From Mallotus nudiflorus (lineage: Eukaryota; Streptophyta; Magnoliopsida; Malpighiales; Euphorbiaceae), in NCBI GenBank assembly GCA_947683625.1, contig CANTUR010000113.1, forward strand, positions 1,921,001-1,985,000: a stretch of 64,000 nt of DNA, written 5' to 3'. Positions 47,266 through 58,605 of the stretch are shown piece after piece. The notes beneath the pieces were generated by a model. It saw nothing but the letters and a program-made list of their open reading frames with translations, had not been told where the DNA came from and searched no databases. Positions within the stretch are counted from its first letter, which is position 1, and every line of letters starts with the position of its first letter. The translations under genes and the position numbers were made by a program.

Positions 47266-48264
47266 GACCACATAAGCTTGCAACCTCTGGTGACTTAGCG
47301 CATAGCAGTTACACAAGGGATTTACAACAAGTGTAATGTAGCACAAACATAAAATTTTACAACTCCATTTAATAGTAATTTTACCAATGCAGCAATCAAT
47401 CTTTTTTTTGTTTAACCAGCTTGGTCATAACCCAGCAAGCACCTTTGGAGAGGGAGACGATGGAGGGATTCAAATTCTCCCCCTACAAGAGTGTCATGTC
47501 TATTACTACTAAGTGGGAGGCTAACAATCAATCTATCAATTTCTAATAAGGATTGTTAAGCGTGTACGCATCATTCATATGATAGACCGTCCGGCTAGAA
47601 TATTTAGCAGGTATTTAACATAACTGTTGAAAGAAACTGTTAACTGTTCATTTCTCAATAACTTAATTATTAGCTCTATTTAAAAAATTTCATCAATAAC
47701 TACATTTTTAGAAAACAAATTTATTAGTTTATCATTTTCTAATCTTAAATTATAAATAACAACACAATGAAAAGGTAATCACTAGAAATTAACATAGAAA
47801 CAAATGTGAAATCATGACTTCATTAAATAGTTCTTAGCGATATACATGTATTAATTAATACAGAAATTTTTTTATCACAAGTCTAACTAAACAAAGTTTT
47901 TTTTTTTTAGATTATATAAATAACAAACAATATTAACCTCATGATATTTATATTTATAAATTATAAAACTAGTTTATCATAATTTTAGAATATATTTTAT
48001 ATCTAATATATATAACCAACATATTTAATTCATTAATCAAATAAATTTTGTATTAAAATATAATATATTACTATATAAATAAAAATTAATTGATGTGTAT
48101 ATTAATTAGCAACAAATATCTTTTTCAAAAAAAAATTAAAAATAGCAACAACTATCAATCAGTAATAATAGCTAGCCAATTACTCGCAACTTATTATCGG
48201 TCAGCTACCTATAATAGCTACAACTACAAGTAATAGCTTGTAAAATTCCCGTTCGATCCGGACC
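47266..48264. other. Intergenic region after the PPR gene
   Basis: AT-rich, no gene. A GAGGGATTCAAATTCTCCCC word near 47463 vaguely resembles an RNA polymerase III B box but has no A box in the right place. TAGCTAC/TAATAGCT words near 48165-48235 may be the end of a small transposon, which I could not delimit. Confidence 0.4.
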
Positions 48265-48473
48265 TGTTAGGATTTGATGAGAGGAAAAATCTGAAACCAA
48301 ATGTGGTAGGTTTTGAACAAGAAAAATTTATATCCGAAATTTCTTTTTTTTTTTTTGGTAAAGTATAAATTTTTCTTATTTTTACACTTGCCAAAAAATA
48401 GAGAGTGAGCATTGGTTGGTTTGATTTTTTGAACCAAACCGCTAAAAACAAGCCCAACACAAGCCCAGGCCAA

Positions 48474-48565
48474 AAAGGCATCGCCTCAGTGTAAAGAGGC
48501 GATCGCCTCTTTGGCAGCTGCCAATGATGCAATCGCCTCATCGATTAGGCGTCGCCTCTATGGCA
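48474..48565. repeat. Palindrome cluster in LTR of C
   Basis: Contains the perfect 20-bp palindrome AAAGAGGCGATCGCCTCTTT (48493-48512), overlapped by TTGGCAGCTGCCAA (48511-48524, also perfect), then ATGCAATCGCCTCATCGAT and TAGGCGTCGCCTC variants. The local GC content is far above the surroundings. Confidence 0.85.
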
Positions 48566-49209
48566 GCCCACTTGCAGCTACATTTAATGCAGCTGCAATC
48601 ATGACGACCAAGTGGTGCGGGCCCTACTTTTCAGACCTACTTCTTGCATGAGAAAAAGACTTTTGGGGAAGGAAAAAAGGCTAGGGGAGCTCATGATTGG
48701 CTAGGAGGCTTAAAGGCATGGGAAAGCTAAGGAATAAAAGAAAAAAGAGAGAAAAAAAAAGGGAGGTTGGTGAGAAAGGAGAAAGGAGCTCTAAAAAAAA
48801 ACACAGAAGGAAAAGAAAAAAAAACGTCCTAAAGAAAAGGGAGGAAGGTTGAAGCAAATAGGTCCACTTTCTCCATAAGAGAAGAAGGAAGAAACTTGTG
48901 TCAAAGGTAGATACCACATCCTAGCAAGGATCTCAATCAAAACAGCTCCGAGGGCCTCTCATTTTGGTATAAAATCTGCACTTAAACTTGACATGTTCAT
49001 CATTTTGTGTGTTCTTGCTTATGTGTAACTGAGCCATTAGTACATTTTAGGTTTATCTCTAGTGTGTCACGCTTGATATCTTATTTTATTGATGGATCTT
49101 TGAATATTTTTGCATGTAGTTATAGTATGGTGAATGTCAAGTGTGTATATGCAAGTTTTGGTTACTTAGAGTAGAAGTTTGTACATCTTGAGAGTCAGAG
49201 CCGGTCTGG

Positions 49210-49390
49210 TGATCAGGCAACGCCTCTCAATGAGACGATCACCTCATTAATGAGGCAATCGCCTCATTAACAAGCCTCTAGGGAGTCTATCTTTTATGTG
49301 TGTTATATACATTGTTGCCTTTGGAATACTGAGAGCCCCTGTTGATGAGGCGTCGCCTCATCAATGAGGCAACCGCCTCATTGACAGTCT
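49210..49390. repeat. 20-bp palindromic repeat copies in LTR of C
   Basis: GAGACGATCACCTCATTAAT and GAGGCAATCGCCTCATTAAC are consecutive 20-bp units at 49232 and 49252. GATGAGGCGTCGCCTCATC and GAGGCAACCGCCTCATTGAC follow at about 49340-49382. They are variants of the unit seen at 63237-63290. Confidence 0.8.
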
Positions 49391-50253
49391 CAGCTTGCTT
49401 TCTGTTCTGTTTTCTTTCATGCTCGTCGTGATGTCCATTTTGATTTGCATTCCTTTAATCTTAAACATGTCTGTATGATTGCATGATGATGTCCAATCTT
49501 GATCATTCGATACTTCCTTTAGTCCATAATGTAAAAACCTTTTTTTGTAGAACCTCTTTGTATATATTGTCACATGTGGTTTCATTTTTTTGTAAAAGGA
49601 AGGACTAACTGTGAGTTAATTGCAGGAATTACTTGATGATTTCCATCATTGAGTAGTCACCTTTGTTAGTTATCCATTTTATATTACCACATTTATGTTA
49701 CTTTATCGGTTTATTTTCGGTATATGTTTAGTTTATTTTTTGTATATTATTCTTTTATTTAGCCTAAAAAGTGTTGTAATCCTTAATCTCTTTCCCATTT
49801 AATTTTGAATGTATGGTTGTAAATTATTATTTACTTTATTCACTGCGTTTTTTGAATGTTGGGACTTAAAGGCATGAAATTGAACTAATGTGCAAACTCA
49901 TACTTAATTATAAAATCTGGCAATTATCCGAAGGCAATTTCATTACATGGGACCAAGGAAATAATTAAATAATTAAATGGTAATAAAACGCAAAACACAA
50001 ACGAAGGCCAACCGCAAGGTTGGGTGAGTATTCAAACGCTCATACCCAGTTTTCAAACCCGATCTCTGATGACGGCTTCTAGGAACCTCCGTGGGATCCA
50101 ATTGTTGTACAGTGTGTCCCGACTTTTATCCTGGTGGCGACTCCCTCTCCAAATAGGCCCATGACCTATATCGTATTTCCTAGTGGGCCTCGAGCTCGCA
50201 CAGTACCGTGGTCGCCAAACACTTGGGCGCGTGCTAGACCCCGCCGCCTACAG

Positions 50254-50272
50254 TGGCGAATCCATTGGGGAT
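50254..50272 (+). other. Primer-binding site of element C
   Basis: TGGCGAATCCATTGGGGAT follows the LTR by one base and is the closest of the three family members to the Arg-tRNA-type site described for Ogre elements. Confidence 0.75.
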
Positions 50273-51078
50273 AGAGAAACTGATTCCAGTATTTTATGTT
50301 TTATCATCTTTAATTATTTTCTTATTTCTTTTGCATTTATGCATTCACTACACATTTTGCACACAATGAGTACTTCAGTCCCGAATAAACCCGATAATAG
50401 TCAGTACTTCGCTACCTACGTTTCACTCAAACCTGGTGGTGGAATATTTGATTATTGTCACTCACGACACATACTAATCCACGTTGTTTAACCCTTGAGT
50501 GGGGAGACATATATGGATGTATATCGTTGTGGGAGCCAAAGCCTTTTTACCCAAGACTCAAGCCCATGTAATGACTTAGCAACTATCCTTAGGAGTTTTC
50601 CCACATGCATGTGTATTATGCCATATAATGAACCCTTAAAATAAATCTCAAGCCCATCAATAAGCAGTCCAAAATAAAATGAGCCCTCATGTCAGACCCG
50701 AGCCCATTATAAATAAGCTAGTCAATAAAGGCCTCTCATGCCTACTCATAACCCATTTTAAATGGGCCTTGACAAGTAAGTTTATGGTGCTAAGGATCTT
50801 AGCTCATAGAAAGTGGACTCAGGCTTATTTAAAGGAACTATTGCTTATCTAAATTATTTTGAGAGTTTTCTTGCATACGTCGATTTTATTATCCCCCGCT
50901 AATAATTAAAGCCCAAGCCGAAAATCCTAGGACAAGATACTCGCCATTGAATACGTGTGTAGGAGAAATAAAGGCCGAAGTTTGCACGTTTAAGTTCCAT
51001 GTTTTGATCTTTTATATCTTTTTATGTGCGACCTTTTATTTCTAAATAAAACGCACTTGCATATCATGCATACACATC
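50273..51078 (+). other. Leader of element C
   Basis: No convincing coding region. At 50875-50970 it holds the family's conserved leader block (TTATCCCCCGCTAATAATTA, AAAATCCTAGGACAAGATAC, CGCCATTGAATACGTGTG, GGAGAAATAAAGG). An extra ORF1, described upstream of gag in Ogre elements, was not recognised. Confidence 0.55.
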
Positions 51079-52617
51079 ATGCATCATTCTAACCAACTGT
51101 TTTACAGCGCTATAGATCCTTCAAGCTCAGCCGGGTGGATCCGAGCTAGTTCAGGTCATTTGATCAGAAATTCAGAATTAGGAATGGCAAGAGGATTCGA
51201 TCCAGAGTCATTCGAGGCACAGTGGAAAGAAGAAATGATAACAGAAACCCAGGCTATAATGAGAGAAATGATGGGGGAGATTACTAAGCTTATCAGAGAA
51301 AGTCAGCCAACACAATCACCCAATGCACCGCCAATCGATCCGATCAATCTTGATGAGGAAATACTTATTAAAGGAAGGGAAGAAGACGATGTGATGGTAT
51401 TAGCCAATCTAGTGAATCAAAGAAATGTCATCCCAACCGAGGATGTGGGTCAGACCGAGTGGGCTAAGAATATGACCAAAGTGATGAACCAGATGCAGGT
51501 GATGATGAAGGAGAAGGGTATGGTTACCCCCCTGGATTACGATCTGAATTTGGAAAAGGGTGATGAACCGCTGCCTTATAAGTTTAAATTCCCAGACATG
51601 AAGAAGTATATTGGTGCCGAGGATCCCCATTTGCATTTGAAGCAATATGTAATATACATAAAGGCTACTTAGCTAACTGAGAGCCAAATTGTTAAGCAGT
51701 TCCCTATTTCATTGGAAGGAGCGCCGATTCGTTGGTATTACACCTTGGAACCGCATGTTCAGTCGGATTGGAAAGAACTGTGCGCTGCTTTTATCAAGTA
51801 ATATGGTCTCAACATTCAACTAGAGGTGTCCCTGAGAGATCTACAGAATACCAAACAGAACTTTAACGAGCCTTTTGCTGATTACCTGACTCGTTGAAGG
51901 GGAAAATTGTCCTTGATGAGGCATAGGCCAGCTGAGTCCAACCAGTTGGTCCTGGTAATAGAAGGGTGTGTTCCTGCATTGTCTAGGAAATTGAGGGATC
52001 TAGGGATCAGGAATTTTGAAGAATTATACAGATTTGGGGTCCAAAAAGAATCAGATTTGGCTTAAGAGAAGAAATTCTTTAGAAGAGGTTCTGAGGGCAA
52101 AGAGGGGGCCAGCTTGAGCAGTAACATTCAGATTCATGCTATTCAACCACCGAGTAGTAATGTACAAGTCAATGCAGTTAGACAGCCCTAGAGATTTTCT
52201 AATCTGGGACGTCCTATGTCCAAAGTTCTCGATAAGCTCATTGAGAAGAACCTGCTATGACCTTTGCCTTCGCAACAACCCTTGCCTAGAGCCAACCTAA
52301 AGCTTTTCTGTAAATTTCATCAAACCACTGGGCATGACACAGACAGTTGCGCCTAGTTAAAGCATGAAATCCAAGATTTGATAGACTCAGGCAAAATTAC
52401 CAACCCAGAAAATAGAAAACCAAACACTCAAACCAACCCATTACCTAATTACTGAAATGAACCACCTCCTAACCCATCCATTCTGATGGTCAACTCTGGC
52501 CTAACAGAAGAACAAGTCCTAAACTCCTTCATTGATGTCTCTCACAATTCCCAACAGGCCAAGCCTGAAAACTTGAGAACAAGCAAACAACTCATAGAGT
52601 TACAGATACAAGTCTAG
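51079..52617 (+). pseudogene. gag of element C
   Basis: Open for 197 codons (51079-51672), then continuing in the same frame through stops. The capsid region has YKFKFPDMKKYIGAEDPHLH (about 51577-51636) and RWYYTLEPHVQSDWKELCAAF (51732-51794). It is followed by SKVLDKLIEKNLL and the zinc-knuckle-like CKFHQTTGHDTDSC (about 52311-52352). Stops are mostly TAG or TAA where Gln is expected and TGA where Arg or Trp is expected. A has a similar Gag on the minus strand. The true start codon is uncertain. Confidence 0.8.
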
Positions 52618-52940
52618 ACGTATGGAGTTCTGATGATGAAAGCGGAGAACAAGATGACTTATGGGATAACGAGGGGTGTGAGCCAAGTTAGTCTATGGGA
52701 AAGGTCAAAGAAAAGGAAAAAGAAACTGAGGTTACTAAGGCTGGGCCCAAAAAAGCAGAATGTGTAGAGAAGGGAAAGGAGTTAGAACAAAGTAGAGAGA
52801 CCATTGCCAATGTTTGGGAGTTACTCATGCATTATAGGGATCACAGGGAAGCCCTGGTCCTGGCACTATACTAAAGAAAGATTTCCACTAATTCCACTCC
52901 AGAATAGATGGTCCAGTAACTAACAAAAACTCCTCAAGGA

Positions 52941-53642
52941 ATGATAACATTTTCCAATGACGATCTGCCTCTAGAAGGGAGGGATCACCACAAAGCCCTG
53001 TTTATCAAAGCTGAGGTAAAAGGGAAGATGACCTGTTGTGTGATGGTTGATAATGGTTCTACCATTAATGTGTGTCCATTGAAGATTCTGCCAAAGCTGG
53101 GGTTGACGGTAACCGACTTAAAGCCTTCTGAAGTAGTTATCAAGGCTTATGATGACACCAAAAGATCTGTGGAGGGAACTTTCAGGGTATTAGTCAGAAT
53201 AGGGCCTATAGAAGTCTGGGTTGACCTGCATGTGATTGATATCCCGATAACCTTTGCCATTTTATTGGGGAGGCCATGGTTTCACCCCCTAGGTGGCGTT
53301 CCATCCACTGTTCATCAAAAGGTTAAGTTTCCATATGAAGGAAGGGTTGTCACCATCTCAGTCAAAACTAAAGTCGCCATAGCCGCACTAAAGTTGATCC
53401 CTAAGGAGATTTCCCTTAGCCCTAGTTTTGAAGTCTGTGTGATCTATGAAGATGAGATGGATGAAAGGGTTCTGAGAATGATGCGCAATATGAAATTTTT
53501 GCCCTGCATGGGATTAGGGAAAAATCAGAGCGAACCTTCAGGGTTTGTAAGGAATAAAATACATATTTTAAAGCATGGGTTAGGGTTCAAAGAGGTTGAC
53601 AAAGCTGGGAAAGGGATAGGTATGTCAGACAGGTCCAAATAA
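52941..53642 (+). pseudogene. Protease region of element C
   Basis: A 233-codon open frame with the retropepsin active site VMVDNGSTINVCP (about 53043-53081) and the second conserved part ILLGRPWFHPLGGVPST (about 53266-53316). It ends at a TAA within a charged linker. The ATG is probably internal to the original polyprotein. The domain itself looks undamaged even though its neighbours are broken. Confidence 0.85.
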
Positions 53643-54459
53643 AAGGAAAAGGAAACCGTAGCTAGGAAGAAGACTCTATAGGAAATCTTTGTAAAGGAAG
53701 GCACCAGGCACCCATATAGTAGGACTCCAAAACCTCTCCTAATGGTTAGGGAAGTTATCCCGGGATTCAAGATTTTTGCTGAATTTATGAACAAAACCTA
53801 GGAAGCTGCTATCGAAAATGCCCCTACTGAGGAGTTGGTACTGATTGAAGAGGAGTCTAAAGAAGATGAAGCTACTTCAGAGCAGAAGGGCATTGATGAT
53901 CAGAACAAAGACCTAGAATTTAAGACCTACATCCTCAATTCCATTATAGATACCTTTTATGATGACTTTGATGTTTCCTTGGCTTCTCTGTTTGAAACTG
54001 ACAATCTTTTCTTTTCAAAAGTGAATGCAATGAAATCTGAATTTGCTTATTTGTGTGATGTGTTCACTAATGGTTATTCTGTTTGTGATGATCATTTCAT
54101 GCATATGTTTGACATTAATTCCATGCAAACTGAATCATTTAATTTAGGCACAGACGATAATCCTAAAAATATATTGTTTGCTTCTGGTTAAACTCATGGT
54201 AAAAGAGGAAAAATGGAAGAAATCTTAAAAAAGAGACAGAAAGTATTTGCTTGGGGTTATGAAGACATGCCTGGAATCGACAGGGAGATCTCAGAACACA
54301 GAATCCCCACATACCCCCACATAGTGCTGATAAAACAGAAGCAAAGGAGGCTAAGGCCAGAATGGGCTCTCCTGGTTAAGGAAGAAGTCGAAAAGCAGTT
54401 GAAGGCAAAGTTTTTAGAAGTTGTAAAGGACACTCAGTGGTTAGAAAATATAGTTTCGG
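53643..54459 (+). pseudogene. Linker and RT N-terminus of element C
   Basis: A linker (53835-54191) ends in FAYLCDVFTNG and HMFDINSMQTESFNLG, matching B. After a stop, RT begins: FAWGYEDMPGIDREISEHRIP, then KQKQRRLRPEWALLVKEEVEK and LENIVSV at 54459. The frame is cut there by a solo LTR and continues at 58606 with VPKKDGR. The first part of the RT region appears shortened around 54191-54213. Confidence 0.8.
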
Positions 54460-55138
54460 TGTCACGACCCAAACTAGGAGTCATGACCGGCGCTAGGGAA
54501 TGGGAATTCTTTCGAATCCGAAACCCGTAGCAAGCCTAAGAAAATAAAATCACGCGATAATTAAATAAAAGTACGACTAAATTAAAATTTTTCTGAATCA
54601 ATATATAAAATAAATACACCAAATCCTTTTATAAATGAATACATATTCGTACAATATTCAAATACAAATTCTCAAAGTATATAATATCCAAACAAATAAA
54701 TACACTTCCAATATAATAACACTACTACTGCAGTTTCTAGAATACAATTCAAAGTTTAGAATATACATTTGTATAAAACAGCCGGGACTGAAGAACACCG
54801 GCGAGAAACTCTATAACTAAGGTCTGACGATATGGAATCTCCTGAAAAAAATAATTGAGGGGGGTCAGACCTCACTGAGTGAATTATTATACTATATATA
54901 CATGCAAACTAAACCATAACAATCAGGCATTCTTATATATATATGTATATACACACATTTCACACGAATGCCAAACTTTGCTTTTATAAATATACTAAAT
55001 GTAGAAAACGTTTGTTTTAATTCATGAAGGATCCATAGAACCCTAAATAATAACAACCTCAAACAATCCCTTCATCACTCTAGCCATACAGGCTCGCTTG
55101 ATTCCAAATAGAACACTTATTCCAATTTGGACAACAGA

Positions 55139-55391
55139 CTGGCCCCGAGACACTAAGTCGACTGAGCTCCAGCAGTCTGGCTGTCAGTGTGATTGGCCCC
55201 GAGACACTTGGTCAACCGAGCTCCAGCAATCACACTATCCATCACCTCACATCTCAATCAACCCAATAGATCATTCAATTCACTTATGGACAGTAGACTG
55301 GCCCCGAGACACTAAGTCAACCGAGCTCCAGCAGTCTGACTGTCAGTGTGATTGGCCCCGAGACACTTAGTCAACCGAGCTCCAGCAATCA
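55139..55391. repeat. Tandem repeats within the solo LTR
   Basis: GGCCCCGAGACACT...GAGCTCCAGCA occurs four times, starting at 55141, 55195, 55300 and about 55354. Two copies 54 bp apart form a pair, and the pair is repeated 159 bp later. The two members of a pair are followed by AGTCTG... and ATCACAC..., respectively. Confidence 0.85.
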
Positions 55392-57719
55392 CACTATCTA
55401 ACATACCGTTAATCTTAGTCAAATCAATTAAATCAATTATAATCACCCAATTTTTAACTCTCACTCAATCTTTATCTACCGTACCGGTACGTACACGGTC
55501 CTAGTGCTGCCCACGAGGAAGCACGTTCTATTGATATCCTTCACTTTGAATAAATCATTCATTCGAAAAATAATTAATGTAGAACCATATTCATAATAGT
55601 AAAACCAACCATATATATATATATACCAAAAATATACCTAAAATATACCCAGTATATTTCAGGTATATATATATATATATATATAGTCAAATAAAATATG
55701 AAATAAACTAAAGATAAATCATCAATATAGTTAAAAACAATTTAAATGAGTAACAATAATATAACATGCATTATCTTAAAAATATACTCAAATATGCAAA
55801 AGATATACCCTAAGTACTCAAATCATTTAATAAACCATTTATGTATAAATATTCATTTAAATATGTGTTTGTGTTTAACATATATTCACAAATATACTAA
55901 AAATAACCCTAATTATCTAGCATGCATATATCAAAAATAAACCCTAAATATACCACTAATGTGTTAGGTCTAATTTAATAATAAAACATTTATTTATTCG
56001 GGAATAAATAAAAAAAAATATACCAAAAATAAACTTAAAAATAATTTAAGTTTAGGTTTATAATTTAACATGCAATTATTTAAGAATAAACTTAAAATCT
56101 ACTGAAACTATACCTAAAGTATACTAATCATTTAATAAAATAATTATGTCTAATTATTTATTATGCATATATATAAAATGCAACCCTAGATATACCAGAA
56201 ATATTATAATTTAAATCCCTTTTAAAACATACAATAAAATGAAAAATTCTAAATAAATGCACCCTATATGCAGTGCATATATATACAATATAATAACTCA
56301 CTGGTGTGCGCTTCTCAAGACATACTCAACGGGCCTGGTCCGTTAGGCCTCGGTTCCGACGCAGCTAGAAAGATAAGGTAAAAATAACCATCAGAATAAA
56401 CTTCTAACTCTATACTTCTAGGATTACTATAGACAGATTAAATCAAGAATTTAGAAATAGACTCGGACAGGTTGTCACGTTTTACGAGAAATCTACCGAA
56501 ATTTCGACAGAGTTTCCTCTGTAAAACGGACATCTCCCTACGAAAGTAGGGCCGATCCTGCACAGAAAACACACTTCAAAAATACACAGTCACAACCCCT
56601 CGGTCGGACTCCCAGACTACAATTCTTCCAACCGAGGCTCACAATTCACAAAATAAACACATAATACATGAAAATTTCAAAAATACCTTTAAGTAACCAA
56701 AATATAGTAATTGAATATTTAAAGCGCTGAAAATAATTATTTACCCAATAATTTCAATAAAACCCTAATTGTGATAAAATATTATTAAAAATTGACAATT
56801 CTCGATAATTTCATTAATACTAACCAAAATACATTTTAAAGCTCCAAATCACACAGTTAACCCTAAAACATATTAAAAACCGATAAAAACTCATTTATTT
56901 AGAAAAATAGTATAGTATATTATATATAATTTGAAAATAATTTATGAAAAAAATAGTTTTAACTAGGTAAAAATACTAAATAATTTATAGAAATCATTTC
57001 TATACCTCAAAGAACTATTAAAACCGATTTAATTATATTTTAGTCAATTTAGTGCCAAATTACCAAAATACGCCTAGTTATATATAAATTCACATAATTA
57101 CTCAAAAAAATAATTTCTCAACATATAATTCAATAAAATCAACAAATACACCTAATTAACCAATTATTTCTATATGAAAAAAAAAATAATAAAAATACAT
57201 ATTCAATCTATTAATTCCAAAATATACATAAATTATATAAACTTCCATAAAAATAATAGAAATTCCTAAAAATTAATTTATCATCAAATAACATTTTAAT
57301 ATAAACTAAAACACACAATTAAACTTCAAATTCAACCCAAATACTCATTTAACTCAATTATCCAATATTTACATAAACTATAAGTATTTCTTAAAAATTA
57401 TATAAATTCCCAAAAATTAATTTCTCAACATCAAAATCAATAACAATATATAATAACAACAATTTAACAAATTTCATAATCTAATTAATTAATTAACGAA
57501 AATTCATTTTTAATTATTAAAATATTCAATAATTAACCAAAAATCAAACAAAATCAGAAAAATGCATAAAAAATATCTATGAATAGATTAAGATGCATAG
57601 ATTAATATTTCAAAAAGAAATTATCAAAAAAATCAATTAAACTCAAGGTAAAAAAAAGAAGAAAAATTTTGACATAAACTAAAATCAATCAAAACTTACA
57701 AATGAATAAGTTTAAGCTT

Positions 57720-58010
57720 GAATGGAGCTTGGGATCTTCTTCTCCTCAGCTCAAGGAGTCAACCAAGCCAAGGAAGCCAAGCTCTCGCCGTCGGGAAGTC
57801 ACCGGTGATCGCTGCTGTTGCTGCTGCTCTGCGTGCTGTCCACCGACGGCTTCTGCAGCTCTTCCATGGCGATGCCGATGAGAAGGAGAAGATGATGGTG
57901 TTGGTAAGGACTGAGCAGATCGTGAAGAAGAAGGAGAAGAAGCATAGTGATGAAGGAGGGTCGGGAAAATTCGAGAAGAAAAGGGAAGAAACAACTTTGA
58001 TTTCTGTTTG
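57720..58010 (-). other. GC-richer block of solo LTR (not a gene)
   Basis: Short frames are open on both strands here (104 codons plus, 82 and 98 codons minus). The minus frames are rich in Ser, His, Arg and Gln and contain a five-Gln run. The block sits just downstream of a TA-rich promoter-like region in LTR orientation, so it is better read as the transcribed leader of the LTR. Confidence 0.5.
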
Positions 58011-58605
58011 TTTTATATATATATATATATAATAACTTTAGTTTAATTGAATCCCTACCACAATAATAGTCATATATATATATATACACACACATAATAT
58101 CTCACACACACATAAAAATAAACACATAAAATTTATTTAAAAATAACAATAATAATAACCATAGCTATTAAATAATTAATAATACAAATTATAATATATA
58201 TTCATTAAAATAAATAATAATAATAAAAATAGTAATAATAACTCACATAAATAACAATGAAAATAATAACATTAATTATAATAGTGGAATACTTCCAAAA
58301 TATTAATAATACATAAATCATCAAGTAATAGAATAATATTAATGCTAAAAAAATTATATTAAAAATAGTATTAAAATATTCATGCACTAAATTAGCATTA
58401 TTAAAACCATAGTATTCATAAATAATAACTTTACACAATGGAATTTAAACGTTCAAAATAATTTATTTACGTAGAAAATTCAATTAACATAAAATAATGA
58501 TAATAAGTCATAAAATAGTAAAATAATTAAATACAACTTTTAAACTTTATTAATACTGCATATCTCATTATTTAATAAAATAAATTGAAAACAAGGGTTA
58601 TTACA

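Larger units (their letters stand above)
48265..50252 (+). repeat. 5' LTR of element C
   Basis: Its right end is clear: CCCCGCCGCCTACA, then GT and the primer site. The left end is uncertain; TGTTAGGATTTG at 48265 gives a length like the LTRs of A and B, but the repeat-bearing part may start near 48475. It contains copies of a 20-bp palindromic unit (48474-48565, 49230-49272, 49340-49385) and, near 50131, GGTGGCGACTCCCTCTCC resembling the primer site. A possible TATA-like GGAATAAAAG lies near 48730. Confidence 0.6.
54460..58605 (-). mobile_element. Solo LTR (4146 bp) inside the RT domain of C
   Basis: Plus strand reads TGTCACGACCCAAAC...GGGTTATTACA, with a 5-bp duplication TTCGG (54455-54459) against TCCGG (58606-58610), one transition apart. 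Removing it rejoins the RT codons exactly. Probable orientation is minus (TGTAATAACCC... to ...GGTCGTGACA), as in some Tekay/Del-type chromovirus LTRs (from memory). TA-rich sequence near 58020-58090 and a GC-richer block (57720-57980) look like its promoter and transcribed leader. It contains the repeats at 55141-55391. No internal genes, primer site or second LTR were found. Confidence 0.85.

Noticed and set aside
47437..47520. tRNA-derived SINE or tRNA gene
   Set aside because: Only a weak B-box-like word is present; there is no A box at the right spacing, no cloverleaf and no poly-A or short-repeat tail.
48493..48512. GCGATCGC octamer, as in cyanobacterial HIP1, suggesting bacterial DNA
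   Set aside because: The octamer sits inside a 20-bp repeat of a plant LTR element, next to retroelement genes; no bacterial gene is nearby.
48224..48541. 105-codon minus-strand frame
   Set aside because: It crosses a T-run and the palindrome cluster at the LTR start and has no recognisable domain.
57718..58032. 104-codon plus-strand frame (and minus-strand partners) as a gene
   Set aside because: It lies in the solo LTR, overlaps open frames on the other strand, and its composition is that of a transcribed LTR leader.
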